The notes under the pieces are model-generated. The model saw only the letters and a program-made list of their open reading frames with translations, was not told the origin of the DNA and did no database searches. A DNA stretch of 64,000 nt from Nageia nagi (Eukaryota > Pinophyta): the NCBI GenBank assembly GCA_050084985.1, contig JBITNC010000001.1, positions 33,294,001 through 33,358,000 on the forward strand, read 5' to 3'. The position numbers were made by a program, and so were the translations under genes. Positions 1 to 10,128 of the stretch are shown here, in pieces; the first letter of the stretch is position 1; the number at the start of each line of letters is the position of its first letter.

Positions 1-892
1 TGCTCTAAAGCATTAATATGTTTTTCATCTAAAAGTAACAATTGATCTAAGCAAGTCTATCTTGCTTCCTCGTCAGAATTTTGCTCACTTAGATTTACTC
101 TAAGGGATGGTATCTCAAGTTCTATGGTAGGATGGCTTCTGTTCCATATACTAAAGAGAATGGTGTTGCCCCAATAGGAGTGTGTACACTAGTACAATAA
201 GCCCATAAGGCTTTTGGTATTTGTATATGCCAATCTCTATGAGAATCATTTACTATTTTTGCTAAGATGTTTCGAATAGTTTTATTAGTAGCCTCTACCT
301 GTCCATTGCCTTATGGATAATATGGAGTGGAAAAACTTTCTTTCATCTTATACTTATCACATATTTGTTTTACATCCTTATTTTTAAAATTTTTTCCATT
401 ATCCGTAATTAATTGGTTCGGTATGCCGAATCTACATCTAATATACTTTTTTATGAATTCAGCAATTCATGAACCAATGGTGGAATTCATGGGAATAGCC
501 TCTACCCATTTGGTAAAATATTCAATTGCTGTGATGATGAACTTATGTCCACTAGAAGATGTAGGTGTAATTTATCCTATTAAATCTAATGCCCATTTAG
601 AGAATGGCCAAAGTGATTGTATAGGATGTAGTTCTTGAGATGGTTGTGAAAATAAATGAGCGTATTGTTGACATTTAAAACATTTTTTAACATATTCACA
701 ACAATCTTTTTCCATAGTTGGCCAATAATACCCCATTCGTATTAATCGTTTCATAATCGCAACACCATTAAAATGTCCTCTGCATGTTCCATCATGGGCG
801 GAGGGTATAGCCTTTTTAATATCATTCCATTCAAGACATCTGAGTAAAAACCATTGAAATTTCATTGATGTAGGATATCCCCTATCAAACAA
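1..892 (-). pseudogene. Element A integrase (zinc finger and catalytic core), broken
   Basis: Integrase joins retroelement cDNA to host DNA. The segment 572-892 encodes an HHCC zinc-binding domain (H-x3-GH pattern, then YYWPTM and CFKCQQYA). The catalytic core follows toward position 1: WALDLIG gives the first Asp, LITDNG the second, and GNGQVEATNK the catalytic Glu. Stops interrupt the core, including a TAA directly before GNGQVE where the family has Gln, and one after WALDLIG. The part near position 1 resembles the region after the core, so the domain continues out of the window. Identification is secure; function is lost. Confidence 0.88.
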
Positions 893-1033
893 TATTTAGT
901 TGCTTTAATTTTAAAAGATCATCGTGATGATTTATTAAGGTTTGTGGGAAGAGTTCCAAATTTTAAAAAATCTATCAATTCTTTGTACCAATTATCTTTA
1001 TCAGTTACATCAATATTTAATACACTTTTTTCT

Positions 1034-1588
1034 TCATCTTCCTATTGTAATGATGATTGAGACAATTGAATTATTTAACTTGAATTGAAGATTTTTAGGA
1101 TCTTCTGGGATAAGAGATCCAATAGAAGCCATAACATCTACAAATCTATTAGATAATCTTGGTGCTGCTTCTATACTAAATTGGTCAAAAAAATTTAATA
1201 ATTCCTCAACTAACGCTTTATACTTTTGAAGTAAAGGTTCTTTACATTGATAGATTCCTTTCACTTGATTTACAATGAGTAAAGAATCTCCAATAATCTT
1301 AATTCTTTTAAGTTTTAATTTAATAGTAATTTTTAATGCTAATATCAAAGCTTCATATTTTGCATTATTATTAGTACAAGGAAATTTTAATTTAAATGAA
1401 TATGGTATAGCGATCCCTTGTGGGGTTATAAATACAACACCTGCTCCACCACCTTGTTCACATCGAGAACCATCAAAGTGTATTGTCATATCCCAATCAT
1501 CTTCAGGTTCTATAGGTATTTCAATTTTATCTAATTGAAACACCCCATCATCAGGTAATTCAATGACAAGGGGTTTATTATCTTGCAA
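1034..1588 (-). pseudogene. Element A archaeal-type RNase H (second RNase H)
   Basis: A 184-residue open stretch holds an RNase H fold. It starts with IHFDGSRCEQGGGAG (first catalytic Asp), continues with NNNAKYEALILAL (catalytic Glu) and IIGDSLLIVNQVKG (third Asp), and ends near RLSNRFVDVMASIGSL. Position after the RT-linked RNase H and before the integrase matches Tat-lineage pol. The domain itself is uninterrupted and keeps the visible catalytic acids, unlike its neighbours. It would degrade the RNA strand of the RNA-DNA hybrid or assist primer processing; the precise role in Tat elements is not something I can read from sequence. Confidence 0.88.
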
Positions 1589-2330
1589 TGGAGCATCAGT
1601 GAGATAATCAGCAATTACTTGTCCTTTTATTGACTTTTGTCTAATAAAATGTAAATCAAATTCAGTTCAGTGCATTATCCACTTTGTAGTTCTTGAATTT
1701 TGATAGGTTTTATTTATCATATATTTCAATGGATCCACTTTAGAGATGACATATGTTGTATGATTTAGCATATAATGTCAAAGTTTTTTAGTAGCAAAAA
1801 TGACAGCAAGACATAATTTTTCCAAATATATATACTTAATATCATAGCTCACAAGTGTTCTACTTAGATAATATATACCTTGTTCTTTATTGTGTTCATT
1901 CTTTTCAGCAAGCATTATTTCTAAAGCATTTTCAGTAGCAAAAATATATAACAAAAAGGGTACATCTTTTCTTGGTGGACTTAAGGCAGGAGGAGATAAT
2001 AAATATCTTTTAATTTCATCAAATGCATCTTGTTGCTCTTTGCCCCAATGATATTCTACTCCCTTTTTTAATAATTTTGTAAATGGTTTACATTTATCAG
2101 AAAGTTGAGCTATAAACCTTCTAATGGCTTGTAACTTGCCTTGTAAACTTTGTAATTATTTTAGATTTGTAGGAGGTGGCATGTCTACTACTGCCTTCAC
2201 TTTACTAGGATCTATTTCAATTCCTCATCAGGACATAATAAATCCTAATAATTTTCCTAAAGTTACACTGAAAACACTTTTTTTTGGATTTAATTTTACT
2301 TTATGTTCTAATAATCTATCTAAGACTTTA
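1589..2330 (-). pseudogene. Element A RT connection and RT-linked RNase H, broken
   Basis: Translated through stops, the minus strand reads as the gypsy RT thumb/connection and its vestigial RNase H: a segment with GKLQAIRRFIAQLSDK, then the KPFTKLLKKG stretch, then FATKKL-stop-HYML and ISKVDPLKYM. It ends just before the archaeal-type RNase H frame. At least four in-frame stops are visible, two of them adjacent TGA codons near 2230. No uninterrupted ORF covers it, so it was found by reading the frame between the RT and the next domain. Confidence 0.75.
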
Positions 2331-2880
2331 ATTAGGTCTTTTCCATGATCTAACCAACAAATCATCGACATATTCTTCTACTATGTCGTGCATATAATCA
2401 TGGAATATATAAGTCATAGCCCTTTGATAAGTTGCCCCAGCATTTTTTAATCTAAAAGGCATAACTTTATAACAAAAGGTACCCCAAGGAGTTATAAAAG
2501 CCATTTTATGTTGATCTTCAGTAGCTATTTTTATTTGATTATAACTAGAAAATCCATCCATTAATAACAACATATGATGTCCTGTGTTGAATCTACCAAA
2601 CTATCAATGCTAGGTAGAGGGAAATCATCCTTAGGACAAGCTTTGTTAATATCATGAAAATATGTGCATATTCTTATTTTTCCACTTGGTTTTTTCATAG
2701 GTACCATATTAGATATCCAATCTAAATAATCTAAAGGTTGTATAAATTTAGCTTCTAATAATTTTTGAAGTTCTTCTTTTACCATTAATACTATAGTAGG
2801 ATGCATTTTATGTAATTTTTATTTAACAGGTTTAGCATCAGGCTTTGATGCTAAATTATGTACTACTAATTTAGGATCTA
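2328..2880 (-). pseudogene. Element A reverse transcriptase
   Basis: Two overlapping frames cover the RT fingers and palm. The upstream part (2561-2806) contains MVKEELQKLLEAKFIQP, SNMVPMKKPSGKIRIC and KACPKDDFPLPSID. The downstream part (2328-2573) contains MDGFSSYNQIKIA, MAFITPWGTFCYKVMPF, AGATYQRAM and the catalytic YVDD. A frameshift near 2565 separates them. The catalytic motif is intact, but the frame is not. The KDDFPLPSID spelling groups it with the Tat-type RTs and sets it apart from the RTs of F, K and I in this window. Confidence 0.9.
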
Positions 2881-3975
2881 TTCCAGCATGTCTACATATG
2901 ACCATGCAAATACCTTTTCTCGTTCTTTTAATAAGGTTATAATTCCTTCTTGTTCATTTTCCGTGAGGTTTTCTCCTAATTGAATAATTTTAGGATTTTG
3001 AGGATCATTACTAATATTTATTTCTAAGACTTTTTTAGTAATCATATGTGACCCTTCTTCCAATTGATTTGATACTGGTATCTAGCCATTGTCATTAACA
3101 CTATATTCTTCATCGTATTCTTGAGTTTGTTCATTCGTGCATACTTGATTTTCATAGGAACCAAATATGTAATCTACGTTTTTGAATTCATGTACCAAAG
3201 GATTAGATGATACAAGAGAGAAATCAGAAATTACTTCATTTGTAGAAGTATTGGCTATTATTTTGATTAAATTTTGATTTTCATTAACTTCATCTATTTG
3301 TTCATTATTTTGATCTTCAATATCATTCTCTTTTATTGTAACCATATTTATCGATGGTATATCTAAATATGGAATGATTGATGATTCAGCATTTTTATTT
3401 ATTTTTTCCTATATATCATTTGGTAAGCACGAATGATTCCAGGGTGGCTCAATATTATTAATAAAGAGCATTTCAACACCTTCTAAGACATCCATTTCAC
3501 TTAATTGTTCTTCTCTTATATCAATAATTTCTTGTACTATAGATTCTTTCTCTAAAATTTCTTCATTATAATCTAAATTCTCTTCTCCTAAATTTCCTAC
3601 TTTAGCAAGATTTTTACATTTATTTTGATAACCTAATCCCCTTTTATCAGTAGGATCTTGGTACTATAATTCAATTATTTATTGTGGACCCTGTTCATAT
3701 CGACCCAATCCTTATCCTTGCCAATTACATTTGTTGAAATAGTTTAAGACAAATGTTCTTGAACATGGTGATAAATATTTCATATCATTATTGACATTTT
3801 CCTTCATATGTTTGATTGGGTATTGTTGACATAAGGTCTACTATTCCTACATAGATAAACATTGTCTAATTAGGTACTTCTCCTAAAGGTACTATTTGTC
3901 CAATTACACTAGGTGATTGGATACATTACCCACTTCTTGTGATGAAGGTATATTAAATACCACATCATCTACATC
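2878..3975 (-). pseudogene. Element A protease-RT linker
   Basis: This stretch keeps an acidic, mostly open minus-strand frame joining protease to RT. Recognisable pieces are DPTDKRGLGYQNKC near 3640, a Glu/Asp-rich part (3346-3600), an acidic segment at 3082-3345 with many Asn, and NLTENEQEGIITLLKE followed by FAWSYVDML at 2878-3063, a motif usual directly before the RT of this group. Several stops are present. It has no enzymatic domain that I can see. Confidence 0.6.
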
Positions 3976-4860
3976 CTATTCTCCCATCCCTAAATCTAGT
4001 AATTTAAATTTTACTAGATACACATTAGATGAGTCATTATTAGATGTAGTATTTACTTGTTTTGATGAAGAAGCCCCATATTTTTCGTCTAAAGTTTTAG
4101 CAACTTTTTTCCAAGTATCTTTATCTTGTATAGCTATGTCATTTTTTCCCTTTATGACTTCATATTGATTCATATTTTTGTTCATTAATATGGTTGATAA
4201 ATTAGGGGATGGTAATGTCACTTTATTCGAATCAAAAATTAAATTACAATGTGAATAAGGATCTAGATCTTTAAACACACAATGAACTTTATCTTTATAG
4301 ATGTATTTTAAACATCCATGATAAGTTGAGGGAACACATTGCATTTCTCTAATCCATGGGCATCCTAAAAGAATGTTGTATTGTATAATATTTCCTTCAA
4401 TTATATGTAATAAATTTTGAATAGTTTTAGCCCCTACTATAATCGGAAGCACTATTAATCCCAAAGTTGAACACACTGCATCATTAAACACCCTGATCTG
4501 TAAAGAAGGAGCTAAAATAAGTGAATCTGATAAATTCAAATTTTTGTATGCAGCATCTAAAATTATATTTATAGCTGAACCTTCATCTATCAGAATTCTT
4601 TTAAATTTCCCATCTACTTTACCAATTATATGTAAAGGTGGATCAAGTCCACCTAGTCCATCGTTATTTAATTTTTCTTGCTCGTAGAAGGTGATACTAG
4701 GTTGTAGAAATAAAATTATCAGGGTTACTAATATCCACTTGAATTTCTTGTAGAATTTGATTCATAGCTTCCCTATAACTCTCAGACTATTGTAATAATT
4801 CAAATAAGGTCATCTTAACTGGAGACATTTTTAATTATCATTGAAGAGCACCTTTTATCG
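3976..4860 (-). pseudogene. Element A retropepsin-like protease
   Basis: The aspartic protease that cleaves Gag-Pol. The active-site strand is visible near 4570-4620 as LIDEGSAINIIL, where the canonical D-T/S-G is spelled D-E-G, a likely loss or lineage variant. The second half is an open 187-residue segment with VLPIIVGAKT and YNILLGCPWIREM, the usual LLGRPW motif with Arg changed to Cys. An upstream helix (MTLFELLQ, then SESYREAMNQIL) near 4770-4830 is the family's usual pre-protease segment. A frameshift lies near 4640-4700 between the two halves. Confidence 0.85.
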
Positions 4861-5440
4861 AAACTTTTTGTTGTGGAGGAGGTATAGGTTGTATATTAAT
4901 TGGATTTGGTATTGATTGATTTTTTTGTGGATTATCCTATTTATTTTGATATTGTTGTGCTCTTGTAGCTATACCAATCATATGTATTGAATCATCTATA
5001 GTCCCTATAAATGGTATATCCTTATTATTCCATGTATAGTTCATTTGGTTTGGGATAATTGCCACATTGTTAGCCTAATGTGAGGGTAAGGGGTTTTGAT
5101 ATATCCCTAAATTTTGATTTGAAGGCACAACAGGATTATCCACATCTATTTTTTGACTATCTATCAAGTCTTGAATTTTTTGTTGTAAAGTTCGACATTT
5201 ATTTGTATTATGTCCTTTTTGCCTATGATAAGCACAAAATTTATTTTCCTTATACCATTTGCTTCCTTTAGCATTAGGATTTTCAGGTTTTATATCAAGT
5301 AATTTAATCATACCATTATCACATAATTTTTTAAGTATTTCGACTAATAGTTCTGATAATGGGGTAAAATTTCTTTTAGCCTTAGGTTCAACATTTTCTT
5401 CGATTTTTGAAGATTGACTAGAATCTTCTGTCATAGCTAT
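4861..5440 (-). pseudogene. Element A gag C-terminal part with zinc knuckle
   Basis: An open segment of 119 residues covers 5075-5434. It contains PLSELLVEILKKLCDNGMI, then the knuckle FCAYHRQKGHNTNKC (5195-5240), a C-x2-H-type nucleic-acid-binding motif usual in Tat and Athila gags, then a helix LQQKIQDLID. The rest, to 4861, reads as the Pro/Gln/Asn-rich join to protease with stops. Element B repeats the PLSELL-type helix at 37482-37599 and element D repeats the knuckle at about 41640. Confidence 0.8.
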
Positions 5441-5476
5441 TTGATTATTTTGTGGTTGTTTAGTACTATTTTCATA

Positions 5477-6057
5477 TCAATTACCCTTTTTGTATTCTTT
5501 TCTCTTGAGTTTTAGTTCTCCATCTTGAATTTTAACTCTTTCTATAACTACTGCCTGAGCAATAGCTTCTTCAAAAGTTTTATGTTGTTGAATTTGGAGA
5601 ACACTGGCTATTGGTCTTAAACAACTTTGACTAAATAATTTAACCAATTCCTCTTGTGGTATTGTATAAGGCATACTAGTGAGTATAGCCTGCCTTCTTG
5701 AGATGTAATCTTGTATAATTTTACTAGGAAACTATTGTAATCTTGTAAGATCAGTAATTGAAGATCTTTCTTTAATATTGATTCTAAAATGTTCAAGAAA
5801 TCGATTATCTAATTGTTCGAACGTATATAAACTATGCATAGGTAAACTATTATACCAATTCAAAGCTTGGCCTGCGAGTGTCATAGGAAATATATGTAAC
5901 ATTAATGAGTCATCATTAGCTATCTGATAACTAGAAAATGTAAATTTTCTCAAGTGTTCTTTGGGGTCTTCTCTTCCCTTAAATGATTCTATTTTTGGCA
6001 AATTCAAACCTATATGGTAATTTCTTTTTTGGAAAACTTGGATGAATAGGCTCATTG
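5477..6057 (-). pseudogene. Element A gag core (Retrotrans_gag domain)
   Basis: The capsid-like core is spread over two open pieces. The first (5732-6055) has NLPKIESFKGREDPKEHL, then NDDSLMLHIFPMTLAG, ALNWYNSLP and FLEHFRINIKERSS. The second (5477-5674) has LVKLFSQSCLRPIASVLQIQ, then HKTFEEAIAQA. They are separated by a TAG where the family has Gln, near 5732. A one-base shift near 6000 separates LPYRFEF from NLPKIE; elements B and E read through the same place in one frame. Confidence 0.88.
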
Positions 6058-7616
6058 CAAATATTCTTATAATTTAACTTTTGAAGTTGTTGAACATTCA
6101 TTTCTCGATTTATAAAATCCTTCATAAAGTCTTCTAATTCTTTATCGATTCTATGACCTTGAATGTGTTTATGATATCTTCGAGTATTCAGATCCTTTTC
6201 CGAAATTGATCTTGAAGTGTAAGACTCATAGTCAGAAGGAAACTCTGATGGTGGTGGAGATAATATTTTAAGAGGTGAATGACATCAGGGAATAGGGATT
6301 CTAGGAGGTTTTTTGGGATATACCTTTTCCATATAAATCTTTTCCTTTGTAATCAGGTTGTTTTGTTTGATTTTGGGTTTGTTCAACCCAACTTTTAATA
6401 GAATCTTGCTTTTATTTATCATATAATTTTTGAAGTTCTAGTTCTTTATCCATTTCCTTTTGTAATAAAATGGCTATCTCTTTATCCATCGCTTCTTGTT
6501 TGTCTAAGTAAGGATCTTGATATCTTTGTATTTGACTTCCTTCAGGAGTTTTAGGTTTCAAATTTTTTATTTTTTGATATTCATCCCACTGTCTTTATTT
6601 TTCTTTCTCCATACGTAGATATTGTTCCCTTCTTATTTTTTCACTCTGTAATTCTTTAAGTTGTAATTCCTGTAAATGAAGTTGAATCTCATGTTCTTTA
6701 TGAAGTCTTTTCTTTTCTTGTTCTAGGAACTCATTTATTTCTTTGTTTACTTGTTCTTGTTCTATGAATTTCTTTTTATCTCTAAGAAGTTTATCTTCCA
6801 TTTCTTTTAATTTATTTTCTTGTTCTTGAATTTTAATTAATTCGTTAACTTTTCTATTTTCTTCCTTTAGAAGATATTGCACCTTTGTGACCTTTTTAAT
6901 ATCATTAGCATATATTTTTGTGAATTTTTTACCAGCTTTTATTTTACATAATCGTCATTCTTCTAGTTCTTCATAAGAAGGTATCTCTTCTATTTTGAAC
7001 TTAGATGTCCTTCTATGTAATCCTCCATTTGAAGAATAAGATTTCTCCATTTGCTTCATTGAAAGAGCTCTTTGAGATAAATTACTCATAGGTATTAATA
7101 CTTCATTTTTTTCTAATTCGAGAGATTTATGAGAAAAAGAAGATCCCTCTTTTCGGATTAAAGAACTAACTTTTTGACCATCTGATAATAGACAAATGAC
7201 TCTTTCATATTTAACTTTATATGGCTCAGTATTTGGTACCGCTATGGTTTCGGCCCGAGATTTATCTTCATCCATTTCTAAGTTATCATGCCTATGATTT
7301 AGTTTTTTGACATCTCCTGGTAAACTAGAAGATGTCTTAGGAATAGCCCTATAATTAGTTAGGTGATGATGAATTTCAATTAACTCTTCATCTAACACTT
7401 GCATTCTAGCCTTGGTAATAGGATCTTCTATACTTTATATTTGCAATCTAAATTGATCATAACCCTATCCCAATCTTTACTTTCATAACGAACTACCCGA
7501 GGATCTGATTCATCTAAAGGAGGTGGCCTCCTAACTAAATACTCTATTAGATCCATATTGTCTGGATCTATTTCTTATATTTCAAATGGGTGTTCTTGCA
7601 TTTTCTTAGTGATCAT
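6058..7616 (-). pseudogene. Element A gag N-terminal extension, coiled coil
   Basis: Upstream of the core the minus strand encodes a long Glu/Lys/Gln-rich segment. 6595-6882 is an almost uninterrupted charged helix (repeated EQE, KLKEME, LQELQLKELQ) predicted by eye to be a coiled coil, and 6955-7404 is a hydrophilic region. The likely start is the ATG at 7614-7616, followed by a short peptide with one TAA and then DPDNMDLIEYLVRRPPPLDE. Coiled coils in gag extensions support particle assembly; that role is inferred. Confidence 0.7.
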
Positions 7617-8339
7617 ACTTCTGGTTTGAACCATTTTTTTTTATATATTATAAATAAACATCATAAAAAAGAAACTCTATTTTTATCTTTTATATTATGT
7701 TTTCAAGAAAATAATTTAATGCACAAACATCCTATATGCAAACTTACTTTTAATGATGTGATTATCTTTTTTAAATTTTTCACATATTTTTAATGTTTGA
7801 GTTAAATGAAGGATATGAGTTGTTCATTTTTAATCTTTTTAATTTTCCTAGTTTGTTTTGACTAGTCAAGTGTTAAACAAGGTAGGTTGGGTAATCCTAA
7901 GTAATGTTTACAAGTTTCTATGGCTTTTGGCTTGGTTTCAGATGAGTCTCTTTTTTGAATCCTATCTAAAGGAAAGTTACCTTGGTCATCACTTCCAAGT
8001 GTAACTGGCTCTATGGCTTCAAGTGTGTTATGTTGGTGTGTACAAAGAAGTAAGAATTAATGGTTGGCAGTGACATCCAACTTGTTAATGTTTAATTATT
8101 CCTTTAAGGCCTTATGAAATGCATTTAAACAAGTAAAAATACATTTATGCATACTACCCTCCCAAACATTCATGTCCATTCACTTATCTTATCTTAATGT
8201 GATGCAATCAAAGTTTATTTTAAGTGAATCTTGACCTTAATAAACCATGTTGTTCTTTTTAATTATAATGCAATTCATTATCCAACCTCTTAATGATGTT
8301 CATTAACTCCTTCCAGCTATGGAAGTTTTATATGTGATA

Positions 8340-8990
8340 AATTCCCTCTTCTTACTAGTCACATATCTCTTCGACCTCCAATGGAGTGGTAAGAGCAGAC
8401 TTAGTAAAAAGTCATTAAGTGTAGATAAATTAATTAAGTGACGTTCAATTACTCCTCCAAGAGTCACATATCCCTTCGAATTCCAATGGAGTGGTAAGGG
8501 CAAACATCTTTAAGAGTGTTAGTGTGAAGTATATTTCCAAATAAGATGTGAATAAATTTTACCTCCTTCACTTAACTTATTTCTGATCACTTAGGATCGC
8601 TTGAAGCGCAAAAGTGAGAGCATACTTTGTTAAGTGAAAGTATTTAGTGTATTCGAATCCCTCCAATTCATTAACCTTTTAATATGATTTACACTACCTA
8701 AAACTCAATTTATTTTCCTTAAGTTCATTCCTTTTAATGTGATTCATTTACTCTTCCAATTGTGGAAGTATTATGTGTAGTAAATTATCTCCTCTTACTA
8801 GTCACATATCCCTTCGACCTCCAATGGAGTGGTAAGGGAAAACTTGGTAAGAGGTCATTATGTGTGGGTAAATTAACCAAATTAATGATAGTGGGAATGT
8901 GAAAGAAAAGAAAATTAATTGCTCCTTCTTATCAGGTCTATTTTGGTCACCTAAGATCGCATGAAGCGCAAAGGGAGAGCATAAGTAGAC
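8340..8990 (-). repeat. Tandem leader modules of element A
   Basis: A segment built around TCACATATCYCTTCGA and CTCCAATGGAGTGGTAAG (plus-strand reading) occurs three times, near 8358-8402, 8461-8503 and 8800-8842. A second segment containing GATCGCWTGAAGCGCAAA and GAGAGCATAA occurs near 8590 and near 8955. They form a diverged, interleaved array. In element B the same modules, in the opposite orientation, lie at 28045-28570. Confidence 0.75.
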
Positions 8991-9173
8991 AAAATAAAAA
9001 GTATTAATGTGTATGTACCCTTCATCCAAAACATGAAAATAAATACATAACATTATATATAAAATAAATTAATAAAAAATATGCATTTAATCTTTTCTAC
9101 CCATTCTTATATGCATTCTAGGCAAAGGAATCACATTCAAAAGTATCCTTCCATTTTAACAATATATTATATA

Positions 9174-9199
9174 TTTTATTTTATTTTATTTTATTTTTA
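9174..9199. repeat. (TTTTA)n microsatellite
   Basis: About five consecutive TTTTA units lie inside the leader of element A. No function is apparent. Confidence 0.8.
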
Positions 9200-9275
9200 G
9201 AAATGAAAAAAGGAGACAAAATGACCTGGAGTATGAGTCACTGGTGTTTAAACAAAGATCATTGGCATTTATTCT

Positions 9276-9393
9276 GAGTCACCAGCGTCTGATTCCAATC
9301 ATTGGCATTTATAATGAAATTGCTAACATTTAGTCTGGATTACTTTGTAAATTGTTGGCATCCCTTTTGAGTCACCAGCGTCCGATTCCAATC
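9276..9393. repeat. 25-bp direct repeat pair in the leader of A
   Basis: A 25-bp sequence starting GAGTCACCAGCGTC and ending GATTCCAATC occurs at 9276-9300 and 9369-9393 with one mismatch. Shorter versions (ATTGGCATTT and similar) lie between them. Related wording (ACATTCGATA, GCATCCGATA) appears in the LTR of element B near 26740-26785. Confidence 0.7.
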
Positions 9394-9535
9394 GCTGGTG
9401 TTTTTGTAACAGATTTCCTAAAAAGTAAAGAATGCAAAATTTAAAGTTAGTATATGGAAAAATTCAAATAAACCAATAATAGAGAGGTAAAATCACTTTT
9501 AACATAAACAAAAAACCTCCCTATCAATATTGGAA

Positions 9536-9555
9536 GGGCCCTCCTTCTAGCACCA
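9536..9555 (-). other. Element A primer binding site
   Basis: The minus strand reads TGGTGCTAGAAGGAGGGCCC, starting three bases after the CA end of the LTR. Element B has TGGAGCTAGAAGGAGGGCCC in the same place (27554-27573), 19 of 20 identical. Conservation at this spot after an LTR end supports a PBS. I cannot assign the tRNA with confidence. Confidence 0.75.
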
Positions 9556-9558
9556 GAA

Positions 9559-10128
9559 TGTTGCAGTGAAAATAGAGCTAGAATGTAGAATAACATAAAA
9601 TGCAATTATTCTTAAATCTTCATTGAATCTCAAATTATGTAAAATAGATAGAAATATTGTAATTGTAAATTGATATCGATTTTCAGCTCAAACTACAATT
9701 TTCCCTTGGAAGGGACTTTTACAAATGTCATTTGCCAAAATAAGAGTATTAGATCTTCATTGTTTTGATTTGCTTGCTTCTCTCCTTGATATGGACAACC
9801 TGTAAATCCTACACACATGCAAAAGACAATAACATCAAAGTATCTATGTATGACATGTATTAAATTAAAGCTAACATAAAACAATAAAAGGTATGAGCTC
9901 ACAAGATTTTGGTAGCATTACCCTACTTCAAAAATGGGTCAAGATCCTCTTTTTTATTGCTTTGTATTGGCTTGTATTTATAGATTTTGGGTGAGATGTT
10001 CCAAGGTTGGTAAGGGAAAGTGAAAAGCCAACATAGGTCATAACTGACCCCCTCTATCCACATCATCTTAGAGAAATGAAATGTTTCAACTTTCTCTTGC
10101 TATTTTGGTTTCTTGTTCGGCTGTTACA
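9559..10128 (-). repeat. Element A 5' LTR
   Basis: On the plus strand the segment begins TGTTGCAG next to the PBS and ends CTGTTACA, giving imperfect inverted termini. In element orientation it begins TGTAACAG. It contains a TATA box about 145 bp from that start. Only one copy is in the window, so the outer end (10128) rests on the terminal match and on the hAT relic beginning just beyond it. The inner end is firm. Confidence 0.65.
9971..9983 (-). promoter_or_regulatory. TATA box of element A LTR
   Basis: The minus strand reads CTATAAATACAAG, a good plant TATA box, placed inside the LTR about 145 bp from its 5' end and upstream of the leader. It would set the start of the genomic RNA. Confidence 0.65.

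Larger units (their letters stand above)
7617..9535 (-). other. Element A 5' leader, non-coding
   Basis: About 1.9 kb between the PBS and the gag start carries no credible ORF. It holds the repeated modules at 8340-8990, a (TTTTA)n run and a 25-bp repeat pair, listed separately. Element B has a leader of similar length with related modules, so this is a family trait and not a random insertion. Confidence 0.65.
1..10128 (-). mobile_element. Element A: Tat-like Ty3/gypsy LTR retrotransposon, 3' part beyond window
   Basis: Read on the minus strand the order is 5' LTR, PBS, 1.9-kb leader with internal repeats, gag, protease, RT, RNase H, a second archaeal-type RNase H, integrase. The second RNase H between the RT/RNase H and the integrase is the known hallmark of the plant Tat lineage. 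All domains are recognisable, but the reading frames are broken by several stops and at least two frameshifts, so the copy is dead. The integrase C-terminus, PPT and 3' LTR lie to the left of the window, so target-site duplications cannot be checked. Its gag is closely related to those of elements B and E. Confidence 0.9.

Noticed and set aside
1275-1538. Plus-strand ORF opposite the RNase H of A
   Set aside because: It mirrors the conserved minus-strand domain and shows no features of its own.
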